Counted from the first letter of the stretch, positions 24,101 to 32,851 are shown. The stretch is DNA of 64,000 nt from Candidatus Saccharimonadota bacterium (GCA_017464135.1 JAFUEB010000002.1:1-64000); one strand, 5' to 3'. A program made the numbers and translations. The notes: generated by a model from the letters alone, not told the origin.

Positions 24101-25120
24101 AGAGCTACTTAGGCTACTCTTCCAACCCACAAAAGTATACGCTGCCGCCGTTCGCCGCGTGATTGAGGCATAGTACCCTTCTTCTACTGTGCTCGTTACA
24201 TTAGACATCAAATTCCGAAGCGAATTACCATCCGTATCGTACGCAATACCAGTCAAAGTATATTCCTTGTATTCATGATACACGGCGTACATTGTGGCGT
24301 CACTATACATATACTGGCCCCACCAAGTATCCGTCGACGCATAATACGCATCATTCTTCCGATACTTCCAACCCTTAAATATATAATTGGTCTTCTCACG
24401 ACGATACACATAAGTATAATTTCCTTCTTCCACCGTACTTGTCACATCACGAATAATGTTTCTCAGTGAATTACCACTTTCGTCCACCGCCACCGCCGTC
24501 AAAGTATATTCTTTTACTTGTGGCTGAACATCTTCCACCGAACTTGGACCACAGAACCAACCCAGGTTACTACCATAGCCCCAACCAGATCTAAAAGTGT
24601 TTGGATCTTGCGCTTGGAGTGCCAAATAAATCTCTCGTACGTCTTCCCACCTACCATCATTCCAGTTATAACCATACGCATACTTCATCGGCCCGCCAAA
24701 GAAGACCGAATAGTACGCGCCTGTACCAATCGAGCTAATACCACGCTGATCGTACTGATCATACGAATAGCCACAGTTCCAGTTGCTATAGCCTCTCTGT
24801 GCCACCCAGGCATAACGCCAATAGCCACCATAATCACCGCAACCTCTAATATAGCCGCCAGCTGCCACACCATCCTCCTGACAAGTATAATCATTCACGG
24901 TACCGCTAATACGAATATCGTTTGAAGAGGTTGAATACCAACGCCAAACCGCACCAAAACATGTCGCAAGCACCAAGTTCTCACAACCCGGCACACCACC
25001 ATAACCACCACCATAACCTTCGCCGGCGTGCACTGAGCCAATCATGACAGTGCCAGAAACAATAAGTGAAACAAAACTACCAATCAGAATTGCCCAAATT
25101 CTTTTAATGCTGGATTTCAT
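21152..25120 (-). CDS. Giant secreted surface protein, 1322 aa
   Basis: Signal peptide at about 1-32, ending SVHA before GEGYGGGYGG. The domain layout is a Gly/Tyr-rich Cys-containing region (33-200), then two InlB B-repeat/MucBP-like units (about 203-285 and 285-367, both opening EYTLT and containing STVEEG). Two tandem units of about 130 residues follow, each with a CPxxGC motif and two further Cys (C401/C406/C479/C497 and C536/C541/C607/C630). After long beta-rich segments, the C-terminal part (about 1120-1322) looks like a beta-helix. No sortase motif or C-terminal membrane helix was seen. An adhesin-like role is inferred. The start overlaps the 185-aa gene by 17 bases. Confidence 0.85.
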   Translation of the reverse strand: MKSSIKRIWAILIGSFVSLIVSGTVMIGSVHAGEGYGGGYGGVPGCENLVLATCFGAVWRWYSTSSNDIRISGTVNDYTCQEDGVAAGGYIRGCGDYGGYWRYAWVAQRGYSNWNCGYSYDQYDQRGISSIGTGAYYSVFFGGPMKYAYGYNWNDGRWEDVREIYLALQAQDPNTFRSGWGYGSNLGWFCGPSSVEDVQPQVKEYTLTAVAVDESGNSLRNIIRDVTSTVEEGNYTYVYRREKTNYIFKGWKYRKNDAYYASTDTWWGQYMYSDATMYAVYHEYKEYTLTGIAYDTDGNSLRNLMSNVTSTVEEGYYASITRRTAAAYTFVGWKSSLSSSSYISTNITYAVTALWSNQTVYAIYQHQEFSARARVSGGSSVSGNGTGFSQRDATQNIQIDCPNSGCDVAFDIAMKLEKGEGNVNFVVYRQITGGSAYQQTTNPAAPFAPSTSGSTLSVWLRSAYRNPYVESIRPGETLCYYVVFSPKGNGNVTVKACAYAKPSTFQGKINVTTPSGSDTVDWTDASKTVVKNIDNCPVTGCTVSFNHNLRRTAGTGSTNYVISRTSNYSSTVTANNNLGSGEEYFTRNPHQVLTDNNLTLKPGQVVCEILQFKPNNNYVTPPAYTSLKLCASALGKAQPDDPTNDPTTMEDDQLSDAFLDMRVKNPDGPTKYHKYQKAVYAKPGNTISYRATYNPILQYTTYLVPQRLQIDGGAVKPTGSLNTYYYLYQLFNQNRGNNNSWNNAIMVHSNGSFSYSTPHYYNLGKTDKQKEVNTHRVTISEVGKDLGESVTTNITKSNATAMSPSQVTFTSYSTAKDNLANVSTTSKTSIAHAYVPYNFDMALKIKTDNTDPVYAGEDKKIEYEIDVVPRKNPETTDGSDAQKYATIVPEFLGRIIIYTPLNGVKNAADSWGNGKTQDVCRYFGLTKDDVNCRYDNEENSPLNTTGRLDGIAYNRELKMSVPDQKAGTYICVAVATYPAYSGAYTNWNEKEGSKTWRISESKCFLIAKRPSFQVWGGSLYSGGTIKTSAAIKNNLKNLPAFSGVFVFSSWVEQSVTANGTILALASGAASGLANNIAGGGSQEPASDYCKYRVPLSLANYASNIVSGICPGAQVTGNSGISAVLSNQKSLIGQLPNEDSLVNELSGGSTITINNSSAKNIVRYNVSGNATINTNTVNVGRTHIINVAGDLTINGNIQYQNSTFTALDQIPKMIIYANNIKIGCTVRRIDAIIIAENDLSTCESNDINSRQNSYHLQVNGAIITNKLFFNRTYGAATGVNSKVPAEIVNYDTSTILWGRAKSDPNNEHKNLTAVYTHEIAPRY

Positions 25121-25661
25121 TATCGCATCCCCCTTCTAGACATCCATAATAGTCTTTATGCGCCTGCACGGACAAAGCCTCATATTCTTCTGCTTTCTCC
25201 GTCTCGCCTAAATCTCTATATACTACCGCATAAGTATGGTAAAAATGCTCCCTTTGCCTTTCTGGTACTTCAGGGAAGTTTACTTTATCGAGCTCTTTTA
25301 AGGCTTCCTCATAATAGCCAAATTCATCCTTATCTAATTCTTGAATATAAGCCAGCAAGAATTCGTATTTATATTCACGGTTCTCACACTGCTCCGAATA
25401 AGCCTGAAGTAAATCTAGCTCCTCACTTTCGGATTTTTGCATAGCGCTCGTAATCGCATTACTTACTTCACTAAGATCTTTAAAATTACAATCAACCTTA
25501 CCTACCTCTGGTGCTTTTGGACGGAAGAAATTAATGTAAATCAGTCCACCAGAAAGACCGATGATTGCCACAATAAAGAAAATCAAAAACCCATATAAAA
25601 TGAAGTTGCTTTGTTTTTTCTCTACCTCAACTGGTACAGAACCACTCTCTCCCACGTCCAT
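25104..25661 (-). CDS. Membrane-anchored TPR-like protein, 185 aa
   Basis: One membrane helix at about 22-46 follows a short cytoplasmic N-terminus. The rest (50-185) is acidic and helical with TPR-like spacing (YEEALKELDKV, then DLGETEKAEEYEALS), plus four cysteines that fit disulfides outside the cell. The reading frame overlaps the next gene by 17 bases, so it is probably made in step with the 1322-aa surface protein and may act as its tether or assembly factor. TATAAT lies 6 bases before the ATG. Confidence 0.75.
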   Translation of the reverse strand: MDVGESGSVPVEVEKKQSNFILYGFLIFFIVAIIGLSGGLIYINFFRPKAPEVGKVDCNFKDLSEVSNAITSAMQKSESEELDLLQAYSEQCENREYKYEFLLAYIQELDKDEFGYYEEALKELDKVNFPEVPERQREHFYHTYAVVYRDLGETEKAEEYEALSVQAHKDYYGCLEGGCDNEIQH

Positions 25662-25667
25662 ATATAT

Positions 25668-25673
25668 ATTATA
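25668..25673 (-). promoter_or_regulatory. -10 element of the surface-protein operon
   Basis: Minus-strand TATAAT in an AT-rich stretch, 6 bases before the ATG at 25661. Confidence 0.5.
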
Positions 25674-25714
25674 TTAGCACAAGCTTTTTAATGTTTTAAG
25701 TATTTTTATACTTT

Positions 25715-27601
25715 TTAGCGACCTCCGCCGCCGCCTCCGCCGCCGCCTCCACCGGAGAACCCACCGCCTCCACCGCCGGAGAATCCAGACGAGAATCCCC
25801 CACCACCCGAAATACTGCGTGAGCTCGAATAACTCGTCGAAGTGTTTGCATATCTTGTAGCGCTACTAATTAGAGAATGCATGGCGTATGTGTCCATCCC
25901 ACTGCCGTACCATTCCGGTTCTTCAATATCCACTGTTTTACAGTAATCTTCCATTTCCTTCATCCAGCTTTTTTCCAGTCCAAACACTGCCGCATATGGA
26001 AGTAGTTTCTCATATAAATTCACAATCCCCTTCGCCGAAACATCCACGCCTTCCACACTCTGAAGCATCTTCATCCTATCTGCTTCCGCCATTTTAATAT
26101 ACATTTTAAGTCCATCCATAAATCTCGAAGCTTCCAGTCCCTTCTTCGTTCTCGCCAAATATTTATTTGTGTTCTCGCGAAGCATTGCATAAACTACAAT
26201 CGTAATAATCACGACCGCACAAATTATCGGCCCAACATATTCTTTACCAACTACTTCGCCAACCAAGGCAGATTCAGAAGATGGATCGAAAAACTCTAAG
26301 AAAATAACGATTACAAACGGAATAAAATACCAAAAACCAAAAATTAAACCAAAAAATTGCATCAAAGCATTTCCGCCACTCGATGTATATTCCGAATATT
26401 TACCTTCCGCGAGTCCCTGGTTTTTCAGATTCGAAATAATCGATTTGGTATAGTTCCTGCCAAGTTTCGCAAGCGATTCAGTTGGTGTATGTTTCTTAAT
26501 TTCAATTTCATCACCATTTTTTACCGCTGTACCGCCGTTTAGGATTCTCAGGATATCGCTACCTTCTTTAGTAACTCTATCGGCCCTTTCAACCAAAATT
26601 TTCCATTTGTTCTTTTTCTTACTCTCTTCGTCTTTTACCAAACGAATCTGTTTCTTCACGAGCATGTCAAGGAGCACTGCAACTTTCGAATCCTTTTTGT
26701 CACCAATATAAATCTCCGCCATTTCGCCAATCGTGTATTTATTATGCGGCTGAAACTCTGGCTTCACGAAGAATCCTTTATAAAAACGACGCTTTTCACC
26801 AACTTTAATAAATTTTCTTAATGGGAAGAAAAGAGCTAAAAGGCAAATAGCAATCACGGCAATCATAATTAAGATCAATGTGTAGTTCTTGTCGAGCGGC
26901 GGGATAACAAAGGTGCCGGCCTTAAACTGCACGTCAAATGTTAAGTTCTCATAACGGTCCAAATTCTCCGCCACAAATTGCACACCATCTTCTAATTCCG
27001 TTATTTCACAACGCCCATCGTTTTTGCCATATTTGCCGACGTAGCACCATTTTTTATCTTCATAGTTTTCTTTTACTTCCGGCGAAAAATGCACTCTCGC
27101 CGTCACTTTACTAAACTTCTGGAACCAACCGGTACCATTGGTGTCCCAGTATAATTCCTGATATTCCGTCCAGTCCGTTACTGGCTTCACGAATTCATAT
27201 TCTAATTGGTAAACTTGTGTACCGTGTAAATACTCTTCCGTACCGGTGCAAACGCGGTAAAAACTATTAATCTTCTCTAAAGAATACGGCTTTTCTACTA
27301 CGCCATTACGCTTCAAAACCAAATTCGATTCATTCAAATCATAAAGTGTGATGTTTTTATTCTCGAGATTCGTGAACGGAATGTCGCGGCAGATTCCTTT
27401 GTTCTGATTCGTATCCGGAAAGACCGCTGTAAATCTTTCTTTTACGCCGAGTTTTGATACGCCTTCTTCATCTTTTGACAAATAATAGTCCGCCGTAAAA
27501 TCACTGAAATAAAAATTCTCAGTATCAATAGCAAAAGCATTCCCGCCAAAAAGCGTCAAAGAGATTAAGAATAAACTAATACTTAATTTGGGAAATCGCA
27601 T
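25715..27601 (-). CDS. DUF2207-like membrane protein with poly-glycine tail
   Basis: 628 residues. A signal peptide at about 1-24 is followed by an exported beta-rich domain (25-235) with FSDFTADYYLSKDEEG near its start. A membrane helix sits at about 240-262. A cytoplasmic region and a second pair of hydrophobic segments (about 410-430 and 450-470) come next, then a helical part and a tail made almost only of G, S and F. This order is typical of DUF2207 proteins, whose function is unknown. The start overlaps the end of ldh by 26 bases. Confidence 0.85.
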   Translation of the reverse strand: MRFPKLSISLFLISLTLFGGNAFAIDTENFYFSDFTADYYLSKDEEGVSKLGVKERFTAVFPDTNQNKGICRDIPFTNLENKNITLYDLNESNLVLKRNGVVEKPYSLEKINSFYRVCTGTEEYLHGTQVYQLEYEFVKPVTDWTEYQELYWDTNGTGWFQKFSKVTARVHFSPEVKENYEDKKWCYVGKYGKNDGRCEITELEDGVQFVAENLDRYENLTFDVQFKAGTFVIPPLDKNYTLILIMIAVIAICLLALFFPLRKFIKVGEKRRFYKGFFVKPEFQPHNKYTIGEMAEIYIGDKKDSKVAVLLDMLVKKQIRLVKDEESKKKNKWKILVERADRVTKEGSDILRILNGGTAVKNGDEIEIKKHTPTESLAKLGRNYTKSIISNLKNQGLAEGKYSEYTSSGGNALMQFFGLIFGFWYFIPFVIVIFLEFFDPSSESALVGEVVGKEYVGPIICAVVIITIVVYAMLRENTNKYLARTKKGLEASRFMDGLKMYIKMAEADRMKMLQSVEGVDVSAKGIVNLYEKLLPYAAVFGLEKSWMKEMEDYCKTVDIEEPEWYGSGMDTYAMHSLISSATRYANTSTSYSSSRSISGGGGFSSGFSGGGGGGFSGGGGGGGGGGGR

Positions 27602-28490
27602 CTTTTAATACATTAATTGATTTTTGTAATTCGATGCCTTCTTTTTCAGAAATCTTGATGTCAAGACGCCTGACAATACCTTCACGACCAACCACGGTCG
27701 GCCAACCAAAACACGTATCCGAAAAAGTATCATAGGAGGATACCGGAAGCACACGCATTTCATCATTCAAAATACAATTCAAAATCTGGACGCAACACGT
27801 AGCGATGCCATAGTGCGTGGCGCCTTTTTTATCGATAATGTCGTATGCTTCGTTACGGACATATTCGGAAATATCTTTCAAAGTTTCCTTCGGTAAAATC
27901 GAAGTAATCTTCTGTCCACCAAGATCGGCAAGTGAATAAAGCGTAAGTTCAGAATCACCGTGCTCGCCTACTTGGTATGCATGAATCGATTTCGGGTTCA
28001 CACCTAGGAAGCTACCAAGGCGGAAACGTAGTCTAGCAGAATCCAACACTGTGCCGGAGCCGATTACTTTCTCAGCCGGAAGACCGGAGAATTTCCAAGT
28101 GTAATAAGTGAGGACATCCATCGGATTCGTGACCACGAGAAAAATACCATTGAAACCGCTCTCCATGATTTGTTCAACCATGCCTTTTAAGATATTCACA
28201 TTTTTCTTCAAAAGTTCCATGCGAGTTTCGCCTGGGCGCTGGGCAGCACCGGCGGTAATGACAACAACATCACAATCTTTGGCATCTTTATAAGTACCAT
28301 TTCTGATTTTAATATAACTCGGCGCTACAGCTAGCGCATCAGTTAAATCCATCGCTTCGCCTTCGGCGTCTTTTGCGATAATATCGGTTAAAATAATTTC
28401 ATTTACGGCTGTCCGCTGGTTTAACAAAGCAAACGCAATGCTTGCACCAACATTGCCCGTGCCCACGATCATGATTTTATTATTGTCCAT
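27576..28490 (-). CDS. ldh: L-lactate dehydrogenase
   Basis: 304 residues. The NAD-binding GTGNVGASIA is near residue 10, with an acidic residue after strand 2 (LTDI). The substrate loop AAQRPGETR has the Gln typical of lactate rather than malate enzymes. The catalytic His is in VGEHGDSE, with Asp/Arg in LDSARLRF. It reduces pyruvate to lactate and regenerates NAD, fitting a fermentative life. The start was set at ATG 28490, not the upstream TTG, because TGCTATAAT ends 6 bases before it. Confidence 0.94.
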   Translation of the reverse strand: MDNNKIMIVGTGNVGASIAFALLNQRTAVNEIILTDIIAKDAEGEAMDLTDALAVAPSYIKIRNGTYKDAKDCDVVVITAGAAQRPGETRMELLKKNVNILKGMVEQIMESGFNGIFLVVTNPMDVLTYYTWKFSGLPAEKVIGSGTVLDSARLRFRLGSFLGVNPKSIHAYQVGEHGDSELTLYSLADLGGQKITSILPKETLKDISEYVRNEAYDIIDKKGATHYGIATCCVQILNCILNDEMRVLPVSSYDTFSDTCFGWPTVVGREGIVRRLDIKISEKEGIELQKSINVLKDAISQIKY

Positions 28491-28496
28491 GCTAGT

Positions 28497-28502
28497 ATTA
28501 TA
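28497..28502 (-). promoter_or_regulatory. Extended -10 of ldh
   Basis: Minus-strand TGCTATAAT, 6 bases before the ATG at 28490. Confidence 0.65.
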
Positions 28503-28510
28503 GCACAAGC

Positions 28511-29896
28511 TTAATAATCTGTGTCAAAAAGTGATTCAAAATATAGTTTCAATTCTTCCCCGACAAACTCATCACGTTCGTAGTTTTGTGCGAGTTCACT
28601 TAAGAATACTGGCGCTTGGCGTTCCAACCTCGCATGGCGATACTCTTCCCACTTCTGCATTTCATCTTCCGACAGTGCCCGTGGGAAATTACGACCCTTA
28701 TAATGTAGCAAGAGTTCCGGCAAACGTTCATCACTAAAGTTCGGATGATAATCGGCAAGTTCGTTCTCGGTTTTCTCGCTCACTTTGCGGACTTTCGCTC
28801 GATCAAAATCATCGAGGAAACCGTCATAGAGAGCCCCCTCCGGCTCAATCGCTGGTGGATATTCCGGACGGTTTTCAATCTTCATCCGCATTTGCTCGGC
28901 AAAATCTGGGTCAGAAAGCAAAGTCTTTAAATTCTTTTCAATGATTTCCTTTGAGAGCCCAATCTTCTTCCAGCCGTCAAACTTATCCAGTACTGTAATC
29001 GGTGCAATCGCCGGGCATTTATTAAAGCAAAGTTCCTTCACGTACGGGAAGAAACCACGGTCTTTCATACCGTCCGCATCCTCATCTTTTTCGGCGGCTC
29101 GTTTTTTCAAATCGTCCAAATTATAGCGAAGATCAAATACCAGAATATTCCCATTCCTTGAACTTGTTAATGGAAACGCCACGGTCGTCTTATTAAACTC
29201 GGACTCATAGCGCCCACTGGCGTACACAAACGGCATTTTATTCTCAAGATTCACGTATTTCTTGATGTCACGCTTATCACGCATCGTCAACATGAACTTA
29301 AACATGTCCGGCTGTTTTTCTTTAATTAGTCGCGCCACGGCAATCGTCGCATACACATCCGAAAGCGCATCGTGCGCGTGCTCGTGTTCAAGCCCGTTCA
29401 GTTTAGTTAAAAGCTCCAGCCGGTTAGTCGGCCGACCATCATCCGTAAACGGCCAATTAATTCCTTCTGGACGAATCGCCCTGACTAGTCTCACGACATC
29501 CAGCATATCCCAACGCGAACGTCCGTCTTTCCATTCCCATTCGTACGGGTCGTAGAAATTTCGCCAAAGAGTCGCGCGCATGAATTCATCATCGAACCGC
29601 ACCGTGTTAAAACCTAGCGCAATCGTGTCTGGCGTAAAAATCTCGTTAATCGCAATCTTGCAGAACTCCGCCTCTGCAATCCCATCACGCAGCGTCTGCT
29701 GTGGCGTAATCTTCGTGACCATAATCGCACCCGGGCTCGGCAAAGCGTCATTTGATAACTTCACCAAGATATTTACCGGCTCACCAATCGGATTCAAATC
29801 CATATCGGTTCTTTGCCCGGCAAATTGCATAATCCGGTCTGCGCGCGGATTTAATCCGCTGGTTTCTAGATCATAGAAGAAAAACGTCTTATCCAT
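28511..29896 (-). CDS. sbcB: Exodeoxyribonuclease I (DEDDh 3'-5' exonuclease)
   Basis: 461 residues, near the size of E. coli ExoI. Exonuclease motifs are YDLETSGLNPRADRIMQFAG (Exo I, near residue 8), GFNTVRFDDEFMR (Exo II, near 95) and HAHDALSDVYATI (Exo III, DEDDh type, near 175). The extended ExoI-specific C-terminal region with KCPAI and PEGALYDGFL follows. It degrades single-stranded DNA in repair and recombination. TATAAT lies 6 bases before the ATG. Confidence 0.9.
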   Translation of the reverse strand: MDKTFFFYDLETSGLNPRADRIMQFAGQRTDMDLNPIGEPVNILVKLSNDALPSPGAIMVTKITPQQTLRDGIAEAEFCKIAINEIFTPDTIALGFNTVRFDDEFMRATLWRNFYDPYEWEWKDGRSRWDMLDVVRLVRAIRPEGINWPFTDDGRPTNRLELLTKLNGLEHEHAHDALSDVYATIAVARLIKEKQPDMFKFMLTMRDKRDIKKYVNLENKMPFVYASGRYESEFNKTTVAFPLTSSRNGNILVFDLRYNLDDLKKRAAEKDEDADGMKDRGFFPYVKELCFNKCPAIAPITVLDKFDGWKKIGLSKEIIEKNLKTLLSDPDFAEQMRMKIENRPEYPPAIEPEGALYDGFLDDFDRAKVRKVSEKTENELADYHPNFSDERLPELLLHYKGRNFPRALSEDEMQKWEEYRHARLERQAPVFLSELAQNYERDEFVGEELKLYFESLFDTDY

Positions 29897-29902
29897 GTCT
29901 AT

Positions 29903-29908
29903 ATTATA
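29903..29908 (-). promoter_or_regulatory. -10 element of sbcB
   Basis: Minus-strand TATAAT, 6 bases before the ATG at 29896. Confidence 0.5.
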
Positions 29909-29910
29909 TA

Positions 29911-30639
29911 TTATGCTTCGTTCTGCTGGATAGTTTCGTAGTCAATTCCGTACTGAGTAGCATAGACATATTTGAGACGAGCCGTATTTAGCTCATCGGA
30001 AAGCTTCTCGAGTTCGCCACCAGTTGCCTTCGTCATCACGAGGAATTTAAGTGGCTTGTTGGCACCACAGGCAACATCCTGTTCCTTATAAGCGAGTGAG
30101 CTCGGAATCGTGATTTCACGAATACCATTCATCTTCATCCCGACAATGCCAGTGAGCCAGCCTTCCACCATGTTTGGTGAACCAGCTAGGACTGATTCAA
30201 ATGCGGTCGGATTGTCTGAATTATTGTAAGAAGAATCAAAGATCTTCTCGTCCGCACACCAACCCACATAATATGCAAGATAATCGGTATCATTTTCGCC
30301 TAGAGCTCGCCCATCGCCTACGACATAGTCACGTGTCTGAACACCATTTTCATTGGCGGTCGTCTCGTTATAAGCCTTAACCGCCTTCTTAAATGCAATA
30401 AATTTATCGAAATCCTTCTGGCTCTTCTTCTTGAAATTCGTGAGCGCAGTATTGTATTCTTCCTCATACTGCATTTTCTTCTCTTCAGAGATACTATTTT
30501 GATTAGTGTTATTATTGTTACCGTTACTACCAAGAATAATCGCGGCATATCCGGCAATCATCGAACCTAACATGATGACAGCAATCAACGCAATAAAGAT
30601 GCGCTGCTTCGGACTGGTCTTCAGTTCTTTTTCTTCCAT
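29911..30639 (-). CDS. Membrane-anchored FKBP-type peptidyl-prolyl isomerase, divergent
   Basis: 242 residues. An N-terminal membrane helix at about 13-36 and an Asn-rich linker are followed by a coiled segment. The FKBP-like domain (about 105-205) shows YLAYYVGWCADEKIFDSSY, then VEGWLTGIVGMKMNGIREI and IPSSLAY, the family strands and the G-M-x-x-G-x-R turn. The usual IPPNA-type end is replaced by GANKPLKFLV. It would assist folding of exported proteins outside the membrane. CGGAGTG precedes the ATG. The gene follows the rplO terminator. Confidence 0.82.
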   Translation of the reverse strand: MEEKELKTSPKQRIFIALIAVIMLGSMIAGYAAIILGSNGNNNNTNQNSISEEKKMQYEEEYNTALTNFKKKSQKDFDKFIAFKKAVKAYNETTANENGVQTRDYVVGDGRALGENDTDYLAYYVGWCADEKIFDSSYNNSDNPTAFESVLAGSPNMVEGWLTGIVGMKMNGIREITIPSSLAYKEQDVACGANKPLKFLVMTKATGGELEKLSDELNTARLKYVYATQYGIDYETIQQNEA

Positions 30640-30672
30640 TTTACACTCCGTTAATCTAGAATTATTTTATCA

Positions 30673-30703
30673 CAAAAATAACCCCTGTAGTAGGGGTTAT
30701 TTT
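30673..30703 (-). terminator. Rho-independent terminator of rplF-rplR-rpsE-rplO
   Basis: AAAATAACCCC pairs with GGGGTTATTTT around a 7-base loop, with ATTTTTG following on the minus strand. Confidence 0.9.
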
Positions 30704-30717
30704 GATTTTTTAAGCTA

Positions 30718-31182
30718 TTATTCAGCTTTTTTAGCTGGCTTTGCGATGATAGCGACTTTCTTAAACGAACCGCCGGCTTTCTTGATAGCTTCAATTGCAG
30801 ACTTAGATGCAAATTGAGTTTCAAGATCGATTTTGTTGGTAATTTCACCACGAGTGATGACCTTAACCTTTACAAATGGGCTCGAAATAAGTGAAGCTTC
30901 AGCAAGCTTGTAGTTATCAACTTTACCCTTAAGCTCGTTCAAACAATCGGTGTAGACAACTTCGGCCTTAGCGTGGAAGGATTTGAAACCTTTGAGCTTT
31001 GGCACAGCCTGCATGATAGCACGCTGACCACCCATGAAGCCGTTAGGCATCTTGCGATGGCCGGTACGAGCTTTCTGACCCTTGGTACCACGACCAGCGG
31101 TTTTACCCTGACCGGCGGAGATACCACGACCCTTGCGGGATGGGCGAGTGTTCTTCTCGACTACTAAATCATTGTATTTCAT
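30718..31182 (-). CDS. rplO: 50S ribosomal protein uL15
   Basis: 154 residues. The basic N-terminal arm with GRGISAGQGKTAGRGTKGQ and the Gly-rich RTGHRKMPNGFMGGQ are typical L15 rRNA-binding segments. The C-terminal domain ends with a KKAGG-type turn and a short Lys/Ala tail. The ATG overlaps the rpsE stop by one base. It is the last gene of the split spc operon; no secY follows, and a terminator closes the unit. Confidence 0.96.
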   Translation of the reverse strand: MKYNDLVVEKNTRPSRKGRGISAGQGKTAGRGTKGQKARTGHRKMPNGFMGGQRAIMQAVPKLKGFKSFHAKAEVVYTDCLNELKGKVDNYKLAEASLISSPFVKVKVITRGEITNKIDLETQFASKSAIEAIKKAGGSFKKVAIIAKPAKKAE

Positions 31183-31955
31183 TACTTGTCCTCCTTCTTA
31201 GCGGACTTCTTCGCAGCTGGTTTAGCGGCTGGCTTCTTAGCTGCTGGCTTAGAAGCAGGTTTAGCAGCTGGCTTCTTTGCTTCAGCTTTCACAGCTTCAG
31301 CTTTCACGGTTTCAGCTTTTGGAGCTTCTGCCTTAGGAGCAGCAACCTTCTTTCCTTCATTACCAACCCACTTACCACGTGGAACTTGCTGACGAAGACC
31401 TTCAATCACTGCATAAGCAATGTTGACTTTGTTGGTCGAGCCAAGTGACTTTGAAATAAGGTTCTTTACACCAGTAAGGCCCATAATAGAACGGACAGTA
31501 CCGCCGGCGATAATACCGGTACCAGGAGCAGCAGGCTTAAGGAGCACATCTGCACCGGTGACCTTCGTGCGAACTTCGTGACAAATCGTCTCGCCGTCCA
31601 TCGCGAATTCAATCATCGTCTTCTTAGCTTTTGAAGTGGCCTTAGCAACAGCGGTGGTAACATCGTTACCCTTAGCTACACCAATACCAACTTTGTTCTT
31701 GTGATTTCCGATTGCAACGAGTGCTTTGAAACGCATACGGCGACCACCGGCCACAGTACGAGAAACACGATCAACTGCAATAGTAATTTCATCAAATTCT
31801 TTTGGAGCCACATCAGCCTTGACACGGTCACGGCGATTTCTGCGGTCCATTTTCTTTCCGGCAATATCGCGAACTTCCTTAGAAGCAGCAACTTTGTCTT
31901 CCATCTTAAGGGTGCCGGATTTGTTAATTACCCTTGGTTTCTTATCTTCAGGCAT
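31182..31955 (-). CDS. rpsE: 30S ribosomal protein uS5 with long tails
   Basis: 257 residues against about 167 in E. coli. The dsRNA-binding-like core begins near residue 45 (EFDEITIAVDRVSRTVAGG) and includes RMRFKALVAIGN and GIGVAKGNDVTTAV. The extra length is an N-terminal charged extension and a 60-residue C-terminal tail made of A, K, P and E in KPAAKPA-like units. No L30 gene lies between this gene and rplO. Confidence 0.95.
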   Translation of the reverse strand: MPEDKKPRVINKSGTLKMEDKVAASKEVRDIAGKKMDRRNRRDRVKADVAPKEFDEITIAVDRVSRTVAGGRRMRFKALVAIGNHKNKVGIGVAKGNDVTTAVAKATSKAKKTMIEFAMDGETICHEVRTKVTGADVLLKPAAPGTGIIAGGTVRSIMGLTGVKNLISKSLGSTNKVNIAYAVIEGLRQQVPRGKWVGNEGKKVAAPKAEAPKAETVKAEAVKAEAKKPAAKPASKPAAKKPAAKPAAKKSAKKEDK

Positions 31956-31957
31956 AA

Positions 31958-32287
31958 TTAAAACTCAAGTCCTTCCTTGCGAGCGGCATCTGCGAGTGCA
32001 GTCATGCGACCTGCATATAGTTTAGAACCACGGTCAAAGACGACTTTCTTAACCTTAGCGGCTTTTGCCTTCTTGGCGATTTCCTCACCAATCTTGGCGG
32101 CCTTTTCGGTCTTAGTACCGGTCATTTTAGCGCCAACGGTAGTGGCATAAGCTAAAGTGACTTTCTTGTCATCATCAATAACCTGGGCTGTAATGTGTAG
32201 GTTCGAAAAATGAACCGTAAGACGCGGGCGTTCCGCGGTACCGTGAATCTTAGCACGGGTACGATTTGCTCTAAATACCTTATTCAT
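31958..32287 (-). CDS. rplR: 50S ribosomal protein uL18
   Basis: 109 residues. The basic N-terminus RANRTRAKIHGTAERPRLTV and the C-terminal FDRGSKLYAGRMTALADAARKEGLEF are diagnostic of bacterial L18, which binds 5S rRNA with L5. The start overlaps the rplF stop by one base. Confidence 0.96.
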   Translation of the reverse strand: MNKVFRANRTRAKIHGTAERPRLTVHFSNLHITAQVIDDDKKVTLAYATTVGAKMTGTKTEKAAKIGEEIAKKAKAAKVKKVVFDRGSKLYAGRMTALADAARKEGLEF

Positions 32288-32823
32288 TATTTCTTCCCTG
32301 CCTTTCCAGCCTTGCGGATGATTACTTCATCAACATACTTGATACCTTTGCCCTTATATGGCTCTGGTTTCTTGAGGCTGCGGATTTCAGCGGCGACCTG
32401 ACCGACTTTTTGCTTGTCGATGCCAGAGACCGTGATCTCCATTTTATTCGTGGTGAGTTGGACACCTTCTGGGGCTCTATATTTCACTGGGTGTGAAAAG
32501 CCAAGTGCCATCTCGATTTCCTGTCCACCACCAGATAGACGGAAACCTACACCATTAATTTCTAGTTTTTTCTCGAAACCTTTGGTCACACCTTGTACGG
32601 CATTGTTAAGTAATGCGCGTTGCAAGCCGTGCCAAGCACGAGATTTTGGCTCGTCATCCTCACGGGTAACGATCACCTGAGTGCCTTCGACCTTGGTAGT
32701 GGTCTTTGGCTGAACCGGAACGATGAGCTGACCCTTCGGTCCAGCAACAGTAATCTCTCTGTCGCCGACCGTGATTGTCACTCCCGCCGGAATATCGATG
32801 GGTTGTTTTCCGATACGACTCAT
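32287..32823 (-). CDS. rplF: 50S ribosomal protein uL6
   Basis: 178 residues, normal length. It starts MSRIGKQPIDIPAGV and ends with the conserved KPEPYKGKGIKY element that contacts the sarcin-ricin loop region. It is the first gene of the detached second half of the spc operon. It has its own strong promoter (32852-32880) and AAAGGAAAT ribosome binding site, which fits transcription independent of rpsH. Confidence 0.97.
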   Translation of the reverse strand: MSRIGKQPIDIPAGVTITVGDREITVAGPKGQLIVPVQPKTTTKVEGTQVIVTREDDEPKSRAWHGLQRALLNNAVQGVTKGFEKKLEINGVGFRLSGGGQEIEMALGFSHPVKYRAPEGVQLTTNKMEITVSGIDKQKVGQVAAEIRSLKKPEPYKGKGIKYVDEVIIRKAGKAGKK

Positions 32824-32851
32824 ATATTTCCTTTAAGTTAATATCCGTACT

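Noticed and set aside
25680-25714. AAGTAT/ATACTT hairpin after the DUF2207-like gene region
   Set aside because: The T-run lies on the plus-strand side, where no gene needs ending; the stem is only 6 bp of A/T, so it is likely chance.
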